Part shown: positions 23,410 to 28,718 of the stretch, piece after piece
Layout: each line of letters starts with the position of its first letter
Numbering within the stretch: position 1 is the stretch's first letter
From: DAONFI01 sp035403485
GTDB taxonomy: Bacteria; Planctomycetota; Phycisphaerae; SM23-33
Direction of reading: 5' to 3'
Length of the DNA: 28,718 nt
NCBI GenBank assembly: GCA_964536835.1
Contig: CAZIAZ010000038.1
Span: 1-28,718 of the forward strand
Notes under the pieces: generated by a model
Seen by the model: the letters and a program-made list of their open reading frames with translations, nothing else
What the model was told of the DNA's origin: nothing
The model's database searches: none
Translations under genes and position numbers: made by a program

Positions 23410-26400
23410 ATGAAAAGGCGTTCGGCAATTATTTTCATCCTGTCCTTTTTGTGGGTATGTTATTACGGGCAGGCAACGGGTGACGGCCGGCCGTTATCCG
23501 GGGGCGAAAAAATATACAGGATTGGCGTCCAGATGGATGCCAGCAGGGATATCTGTCTAAAAAAATGGAAACCGCTGGCGGAATATCTCTCACGCAGAAT
23601 TTACGGCTGTTCATTCCGAATAATACCACTGAAAATCGGCGTCATCCCATATGCCATAGAAAACGGCGACGTCGACTTCATCCTCTGTAATCCCACGTTT
23701 TACGCCATATTCTGCCAGCAGAGAAACGTCACCCAGCTAGCCACCAGAATAAACAACGACACCGGCAGACCACTCAGCCGTTATGCAGGCACAATATTCT
23801 GCCGCACTGACAACGAATCCATTTACTGCATAAACGATATCAAGGGCAGAATTTTTGCGTGTCCGAACGCATATTCGCTGGGCGGCTGGCTGTCCGTATG
23901 GCGAGAAATGCTCAAGCAGGATTTCAACCCTCAGACTGACACAAAAGAACTCAAAACTTTCGCCACCCAGGAAGAAGTCGTAAAAGCCGTCCTCAACGGC
24001 ACGGCTGAAGCCGGCTCGGTACGGAGCGACGTACTGGAATTAATGGCCAACAGCAAACAAATTCATCCTGAGGATTTTAGGATAATCAACAGGAAAATGG
24101 ACGACTTCGCCCTGCCGCATTCAACCGAATGCTACCCTGAATGGGGATTCGTCCAGTTGCAACATGTCCCGAACGGCATTGCCAAACAAGTCACGGTAGC
24201 ACTGTTGCAGATGACGCCGCGCGATTATGCCGCCGTCGCTGCCGAAATCGCCGGCTGGACTTCGCCCGAAAACTGCCAGCCGGTAATCGAATGTCTCGAA
24301 TACCTGAATTTAAGCCCCTATATCAAGACCAAAACCGAAGGCTGGCTCGTCGTCGTTGACAGATATTGGCCGATTCTGCTCGGCGGCGGCATTATCATCC
24401 TGACGTCGATGATTGTCGCAGTATTGGCCATAAGGGCAAACATGAAATACCGCGACCTCAAACATGAACTCTCACAGCGCCAGGACCGCATGTCGGAAAT
24501 ATTCGACTGCTCAGACGAAGGATTAGCCTATTGCAATAACAACGACGAAATCATTTACGTCAACCAGACATTTTGCAGGCTCACCGGCTGTACCGAATCT
24601 GAACTTACGGGCGACAATATTTTTCACCGGCTGCCGACGGATCTCTGTCACTCCGCAAGCCGGCTGATAGACGAATATCGCAATAACAATTACTCCAACC
24701 CGCATGAAATGACGTATTGCATAAACGGCATAGACGTAGCGATGAAAATAAAGCCCTTTTACGCCGACGAAAAATATCACGGCGCACTATTCAGCCTTGC
24801 TGACATAAACGATCTCATGACGGCTCGCAGGGAAATCGCAGCGATAAATCATGAACTGGAAGACTCCATTCGCCGAGCCAACCGGTTGGCGATGCGGGCA
24901 CTGCAGGCTGACCAGGCAAAAGCAAACGCCATAACAAATCTTAACCGCGACATACGCACGCCGCTTAACGGAATCATGGGGCTTGCCAACATTCTCGAAA
25001 ACACGGAACTTCAGCCGCAGCAGAAAAATTATATCGACATCCTTAAAAACTCCATCGACACCATGGTAACGTTACTGGACAAGGCATTGGATATGTCGCG
25101 CCTGGAATTCGAGCAAATTTCGCTGGACAGAGTTCTGTTCGACGTAAGAGACGAGATATCGCAGATATTGAAACTTCTAAGATTTCAGGCGGCGGAAAAG
25201 GGACTCAGCCTGGATTTTAACGTAGAGAACGACGTGCCGCAGAAAATCTGCAATTCACCCGACCGGCTGCGACAGATTCTGATAAATCTGGTAAGCAACT
25301 CGATTCATCACACGGAAAAAGGGAAAATCAGTTTGCGGGTGACGTCAGGCAGGACGGTAAATGACGGCTGCGAGATTAAATTCGCGGTCAGCGATACCGG
25401 CATAGGAATATCGCCGGAGAAACTTGAAACCATATTCGACAAAATTCCCGCCGGCGACAATCTGTTGGACGTTCATGGCGGAACAGGGCTGGCACTGGCG
25501 ATTTCCAGCAAAATCGCCAGATTGATGGGCGGCAGTCTTGTCGCGGAGAGTTCGCCTGGTATCGGCTCGACTTTCACGCTTACGATTGTGGATTTTCACA
25601 GCAGCGGCACAGCCCGGGAAACCCGCACGCCGGATACGTCGCATTCAGAAAACGAGGGTGTCCTGGAAGGTTTGAAGGTTCTCATCGCAGAAGACAACCA
25701 GGTCAACAGGCTGGTGCTGGACGAGATACTTTTGAAACACGGCTGCACAGTCACCTGCGTCGAAAACGGCCGAGCCGCTGTTGAAGAAGTGGTTAATGAC
25801 CATTTTGACCTGGTACTGATGGATTGTCATATGCCGGTATTGGACGGCTTTGAAGCGACGCTTGAAATACGCCGTCTCGCTCCGCCGTTCCGCAATATTC
25901 CGATACTCGCCATCACCGCCAACGCACTGCCACAAATAAAGGACTACTGCTTCCGCTGCGGCATGAACGGTTATATATCAAAACCGTTTTCCGCCGAAAC
26001 TCTCAAAACCGCCATAATTCGATGTCTGAGCGGCGCGCCGGCGGCAGCTAATGAACGTGCCGCAAACACGGCGCAGAACGAAGAAACAATAGACGTCGAC
26101 CAGCAGGCACTTGTTGAACGTATCGGCAAAAGCGGCGACGTAATGAAACACGTCGTGGAGTTGTTTTTGGACGACTGCGTAAAAAGCATCGCACAGCTTC
26201 ACAAGTGTTTCGATGAAAACGACATGACACAAGCCGCCATGGTCTCTCATTCGCTAAAAGGCTCATCCGCCCTCGCAGGCGCCGCTCGCATACAGAACGC
26301 CGCCATGGAAGCCGAACAGGCCGCCCTCGACGCCAACAGGGAATATCTCGGCAAGGTCATTGAAATAATTGAAGAATGTTTTAAAAAATACAAAACAGCC

Positions 26401-26418
26401 GTATCGGCTTGCATTTGA
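23410..26418 (+). CDS. Hybrid sensor kinase: PhnD-like sensor, PAS, HisKA (His missing), HATPase, REC, HPt
   Basis: A 1002-residue membrane sensor. A signal peptide (1-24) leads a periplasmic PhnD/phosphonate-type substrate-binding domain (about 34-305; RIGVQMDASRD, ILCNPTFYA). A membrane helix follows at about 319-342, a PAS domain at about 360-470, then a HisKA dimerisation region. There the H-box, normally SHEIRTPLN, reads NRDIRTPLN, putting Arg513 (CGC) in place of the phosphoacceptor His (CAC/CAT). The ATPase domain keeps its N box (LINLVSNS, 624-631) and G boxes (SDTGIGIS; GIGSTF). The receiver has acidic residues at 761-762 and phosphoacceptor Asp805, and the HPt keeps His947 (SHSLKGSS). 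It therefore looks like a non-canonical relay: His947 and Asp805 may be fed by another kinase. No response-regulator gene is adjacent. Confidence 0.9.
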   Translation: MKRRSAIIFILSFLWVCYYGQATGDGRPLSGGEKIYRIGVQMDASRDICLKKWKPLAEYLSRRIYGCSFRIIPLKIGVIPYAIENGDVDFILCNPTFYAIFCQQRNVTQLATRINNDTGRPLSRYAGTIFCRTDNESIYCINDIKGRIFACPNAYSLGGWLSVWREMLKQDFNPQTDTKELKTFATQEEVVKAVLNGTAEAGSVRSDVLELMANSKQIHPEDFRIINRKMDDFALPHSTECYPEWGFVQLQHVPNGIAKQVTVALLQMTPRDYAAVAAEIAGWTSPENCQPVIECLEYLNLSPYIKTKTEGWLVVVDRYWPILLGGGIIILTSMIVAVLAIRANMKYRDLKHELSQRQDRMSEIFDCSDEGLAYCNNNDEIIYVNQTFCRLTGCTESELTGDNIFHRLPTDLCHSASRLIDEYRNNNYSNPHEMTYCINGIDVAMKIKPFYADEKYHGALFSLADINDLMTARREIAAINHELEDSIRRANRLAMRALQADQAKANAITNLNRDIRTPLNGIMGLANILENTELQPQQKNYIDILKNSIDTMVTLLDKALDMSRLEFEQISLDRVLFDVRDEISQILKLLRFQAAEKGLSLDFNVENDVPQKICNSPDRLRQILINLVSNSIHHTEKGKISLRVTSGRTVNDGCEIKFAVSDTGIGISPEKLETIFDKIPAGDNLLDVHGGTGLALAISSKIARLMGGSLVAESSPGIGSTFTLTIVDFHSSGTARETRTPDTSHSENEGVLEGLKVLIAEDNQVNRLVLDEILLKHGCTVTCVENGRAAVEEVVNDHFDLVLMDCHMPVLDGFEATLEIRRLAPPFRNIPILAITANALPQIKDYCFRCGMNGYISKPFSAETLKTAIIRCLSGAPAAANERAANTAQNEETIDVDQQALVERIGKSGDVMKHVVELFLDDCVKSIAQLHKCFDENDMTQAAMVSHSLKGSSALAGAARIQNAAMEAEQAALDANREYLGKVIEIIEECFKKYKTAVSACI

Positions 26419-26430
26419 GGGAACAGTTTA

Positions 26431-26436
26431 TATACT
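26431..26436 (+). promoter_or_regulatory. -10 box of the tRNA-Leu gene
   Basis: TATACT (5/6) lies 12 bases before the tRNA, just past the kinase stop. A weak TTGCAT is 16 bases upstream, within the end of the kinase gene. Confidence 0.4.
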
Positions 26437-26448
26437 GTCTGAACGTCA

Positions 26449-26532
26449 GCGAGGATGGCGGAATTGGCAGACGCGCAAGGTTTAGGTCCTTGTATCCGTA
26501 AGGATGTATGGGTTCGACTCCCTTTCCTCGCA
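26449..26532 (+). tRNA. tRNA-Leu(UAG)
   Basis: An 84-base type II tRNA. The acceptor stem GCGAGGA/TCCTCGC pairs perfectly, with A as discriminator. The anticodon stem CAAGG/CCTTG encloses loop TTTAGGT, with anticodon TAG at 26483-26485 (reads CUN, Leu). A long variable arm (about TATCCGTAAGGATG) is as expected for Leu. The T arm is ATGGG-TTCGACT-CCCTT, with one T-T mismatch at the second pair. CCA is not encoded. It follows the kinase gene by 30 bases. Confidence 0.95.
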
Positions 26533-26617
26533 ATATCCTGAAAAACACAGCGGAAAAATTTTAATTCCGGCATCCACGTCGAACAGAGTTAAAAGTAACG
26601 ACGGCCGACTTTTTTAT

Positions 26618-26654
26618 TAGAACCTATCCCAAAAACATGGGCGTCGCCGAAATC
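26618..26654. repeat. Solo end of the inverted-repeat element
   Basis: TAGAACCTATCCCAAAAAC followed by ATGGGCGTCGCCGAAATC is the right end of the 172-bp element, in inverted orientation, with nearly perfect identity. The other end is absent. It lies 7 bases past the stop of the UroD-family gene, which suggests a deletion or one-ended remnant. Nothing else was found between the tRNA and 26662. Confidence 0.7.
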
Positions 26655-26661
26655 CGGCAGG

Positions 26662-27582
26662 TCAGCACTGTTTGGCCGCTTCAAAAAAAGCAAAAACATT
26701 TTCCAACGGCGTCTGCTCCTGAACCATGTGGCTGGAGCATAGTATAAACCCTCCGCTTCCGCCCATGATGGAGCACGTTTTGCGAACATCTTCCTTAACT
26801 TCGTCCGGCGTACCAAACGGCAAAACATGCTGAGTCCCTATGCCGCCCCAAAAACAGATATCGTTTCCGAAACTTTTTTTCAATTCGCCGATATTCATGC
26901 ATTCAGGCTGTACCGGATTGATTATATCAATGCCGCACTCTATCAAATCGGGAATGATATCCCAGATATTACCGTCCGAATGAAACTTTACGGCTGTTTC
27001 AGGATTGATGTTTTTAACTTTTTCAACAGCCTCGCGAATAAACGGTTTAAACCATTCTCGCCACATATCCGGACTCATCATCAAGCCGCGCTGAGTGCCA
27101 AAATCATCGCCTGTGCCGATAACATCCACGCCTGCGCTGGCATATTTCATCATCATATCTATCTTGGCATCGGCAATTTCTTTCAAAAGTTTTTTCAACG
27201 ACGAGTCGCCTTCAGCCAAACTGACTAAAATATTCTCCAACCCGCCACATTTCGCAGTGGCAATTTCAAAGCACACCGAGCCTGGACAGCCCTCTACGGC
27301 CAGATTCTTTTCATGAATAGCCTCTGTTTTCGCCTTGAGATTCTCAACAGTACAAAAAGCAAATTTTCTATCGGGGAAAGGATACGGCTCTAAAGCCGCC
27401 AGAGGATTTACCGGATTAAAAAAGATTCTCCGTACATCCGTCCGGAAAAAATCGCTCAAGTCTTCAGCCCCGACAGCATTGGAAAATTTCGCCCATGAGT
27501 CATCATTAAACCACATATCAACCGGAACTCTGTCCGGCGTTTTATGGGACAACGCACACAAGACTCTTTCTCTTGAGTTCAT
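26662..27582 (-). CDS. Uroporphyrinogen decarboxylase family protein
   Basis: A 306-residue (beta/alpha)8-barrel protein of the UroD superfamily (MNSRERVLCALSHKTPDRVPVD opening; TGDDFGTQRGLMMSPDMWRE; VKFHSDGNIWDIIPDLIECG; FWGGIGTQHVLPFGTP). The HSDG and GGIG blocks match the branch near corrinoid-dependent methyltransferases rather than haem-pathway HemE, whose N-terminal substrate motifs are not evident. Planctomycetes often carry many such paralogues in catabolic clusters. I chose the ATG at 27582 because AGGAG lies 8 bases before it; the ATG at 27612 has none. It is third in a minus operon after an aminotransferase and an SDR. The substrate is unknown. Confidence 0.85.
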   Translation of the reverse strand: MNSRERVLCALSHKTPDRVPVDMWFNDDSWAKFSNAVGAEDLSDFFRTDVRRIFFNPVNPLAALEPYPFPDRKFAFCTVENLKAKTEAIHEKNLAVEGCPGSVCFEIATAKCGGLENILVSLAEGDSSLKKLLKEIADAKIDMMMKYASAGVDVIGTGDDFGTQRGLMMSPDMWREWFKPFIREAVEKVKNINPETAVKFHSDGNIWDIIPDLIECGIDIINPVQPECMNIGELKKSFGNDICFWGGIGTQHVLPFGTPDEVKEDVRKTCSIMGGSGGFILCSSHMVQEQTPLENVFAFFEAAKQC

Positions 27583-27630
27583 TTCATTTCTCCTGAAGAT
27601 AAAGTATAACACGCATACGTCATTATCATG

Positions 27631-28416
27631 TTACGTGCCAGCCGGACGGAAAAAAGTTCTGCCGCCGTCAACGAGTATCTCCTGGCCGCAAATAAAATCG
27701 CCGAAATCGCTCGCCAGAAACGCCGCCAATCTTCCAATATCATCCGGCGTGCCAAGCCTGCCGACCGGAACCTGCGATATCAGCTGTTTTTTCTTTTCCG
27801 AATCGCTATACCGTACTTTAAGCAAGTCGGTCTCTATCACGCACGGATGAATGACGTTCGTCAGGATTTTTTTTGAAGAATAGTTTTTCATGAGGTATCG
27901 CATCATGCCGGCCAACGCCGCCTTCATCGCGGCGTAATCAAGCGATCCGCCGCCGCCATCGAACGCCGCTGAAGAACCGATAAGAAAAATCCGGCCGCCG
28001 CCGGCATCAAGCATCGGCCGTATTACGGCTCTGACGGCATAAAATGTAGACGAAAGATTAATATCGACGGATTGAATCCAGTCTTCATCGGTGGTGGCTT
28101 CGACCGAGCGGGCGATATTTTTCCCGACATTCGCCACCAGAATGTCGATTTTGCCATAAAGTTTCAATACCTGGTCTACGACGTTCTGCGTTTCCTTGGA
28201 ATTCTGCGCGTCACAGGCAAAGGCTGTCACCAGATGCCCGTCGGCGCGCTGCTCGTCAAGCAGCGCGCCAAGCTGGGCCGCATATGCCGGATTGCCTGTA
28301 TGAGTAAAGGCCACGGCTGCACCGGCGTCGGCAAAGGTTTTGACTATCCCCGCGCCAATGCCTCGCGAGCCGCCGATTACAAGCGCCACCTTACCGGTCA
28401 AATCAATCGTTATCAT
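27631..28416 (-). CDS. SDR-family oxidoreductase
   Basis: A 261-residue classical short-chain dehydrogenase. The NAD(P)-binding GGSRGIGAG at about residues 14-22 departs slightly from TGxxxGIG, NVGKN replaces the usual NNAG, and the catalytic Ser (IGSSAAF), Tyr and Lys (YAAMK) are present. The C-terminal RLGTPDDIGRLAAFLASDF and FICGQEILVDGG blocks are typical of FabG-like members. I start it at ATG 28416 (MITIDLTGKVALVIGG), with GAGG 8 bases upstream; the ATG at 28476 would overlap the aminotransferase and lacks family support. It probably oxidises or reduces an alcohol/ketone in the same pathway as its neighbours. Confidence 0.9.
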   Translation of the reverse strand: MITIDLTGKVALVIGGSRGIGAGIVKTFADAGAAVAFTHTGNPAYAAQLGALLDEQRADGHLVTAFACDAQNSKETQNVVDQVLKLYGKIDILVANVGKNIARSVEATTDEDWIQSVDINLSSTFYAVRAVIRPMLDAGGGRIFLIGSSAAFDGGGGSLDYAAMKAALAGMMRYLMKNYSSKKILTNVIHPCVIETDLLKVRYSDSEKKKQLISQVPVGRLGTPDDIGRLAAFLASDFGDFICGQEILVDGGRTFFRPAGT

Positions 28417-28426
28417 AGCTTTTGCC

Positions 28427-28718
28427 TCAACGCAATACGGCTTTAAGGGCTTCGCCGAAAATACGCAGAACCTCATCGCATTCTGACGTCGTTATAATGA
28501 GCGGAGGTTTTATCTTCAAAAGGTTTTTACGCACGCCGGCTAACCCGAAGATGGCGCCGCGTTTCATGCCTTCATCACGAATCTGCTTCGTCTCTTTGCA
28601 CAGCGGTATCTTGCTTTCAGGGTCCTTGACGAATTCGACGCCGATATGAAGGCCGACCTGCCGTATATCGCCCATTTCGGGAAATTCACGCTGAAGTTTA
28701 AGGAGGCCTTCCTTCAGA
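28427..28718 (-). CDS. Class III aminotransferase, C-terminal part (continues past window)
   Basis: The frame is open to the right edge of the window (LKEGLLKLQREFPEMGDIRQ at its start there), so the N-terminal, catalytic and PLP-lysine parts are outside. The visible 96 codons match the C-terminus of PLP-dependent class III (acetylornithine/GABA type) aminotransferases: GDIRQVGLHIGVEFVKD, then the family LLKIKPPLIIT and a terminal helix ECDEVLRIFGEALKAVL. It ends 10 bases before the SDR start, so it is the first visible gene of the aminotransferase-SDR-UroD operon. Confidence 0.85.
   Translation of the reverse strand, partial: LKEGLLKLQREFPEMGDIRQVGLHIGVEFVKDPESKIPLCKETKQIRDEGMKRGAIFGLAGVRKNLLKIKPPLIITTSECDEVLRIFGEALKAVLR

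Noticed and set aside
1..28718. CRISPR array, prophage, toxin-antitoxin pair or complete insertion sequence
   Set aside because: No regularly spaced direct repeats, phage genes, paired small genes or transposase frames were seen.

Overview
The window reads as a chromosomal stretch of a Gram-negative-type bacterium, most plausibly a Planctomycetota (Phycisphaerae-like) genome bin. This placement is inferred from the gene style: a DUF4416 protein, a large membrane protein with a helical-repeat C-terminus, a SPOR-like lipoprotein, and several genes whose -10 box lies only 6-8 bases from the start codon. It was not tested by any search. The standard code is used, including TGA stops. A 100-N scaffold gap at 13902-14001 is flanked by an exact 55-bp duplication, so the two contigs almost certainly overlap and the gap is probably not real.

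Layout. 1-4271 (minus): an envelope-glycan operon of DUF4416 protein, WecA/MraY-type phospho-sugar transferase and Wzy/WaaL-like O-antigen polymerase/ligase. 4408-5679 (plus): serS. 5677-6835: a gene graveyard holding the C-terminal remnant of a sodium:solute symporter and a frameshifted ceramidase-like remnant, joined at a 172-bp TA-flanked inverted-repeat element. 6851-9010 (minus): GntR/FCD regulator, galactokinase and a 32-residue membrane peptide. 9277-10162: rex facing a small unknown gene. 10239-10716: a second inverted-repeat element, then rplU without rpmA. 10919-15138 (minus): DUF368 transporter, then cstA and a WYL regulator. 15282-18401 (plus): larB, a two-TM protein, nnrD, ribF. 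18575-23319 (minus): unknown protein, rph, SPOR-like lipoprotein, rdgB, large membrane protein. 23410-26532 (plus): a 1002-residue hybrid sensor kinase and tRNA-Leu(UAG). 26618-28718 (minus): a solo repeat end, then a UroD-family protein, an SDR and a partial class-III aminotransferase.

How the parts relate. The WecA-like enzyme and O-antigen ligase use undecaprenyl-phosphate carriers, and DUF368 proteins recycle such carriers, so two loci here serve surface glycan assembly. larB, nnrD and ribF all act on nicotinamide or flavin cofactors. rph and rdgB are a common RNA/nucleotide housekeeping pair.

The most notable items are a dispersed family of short TA-flanked inverted repeats (complete, shortened and decayed copies, one supplying the serS stop codon), a hybrid kinase whose phosphoacceptor His is replaced by Arg513, the apparent leaderless-promoter architecture shared by at least four genes, and an unlisted 32-aa membrane peptide upstream of galK.
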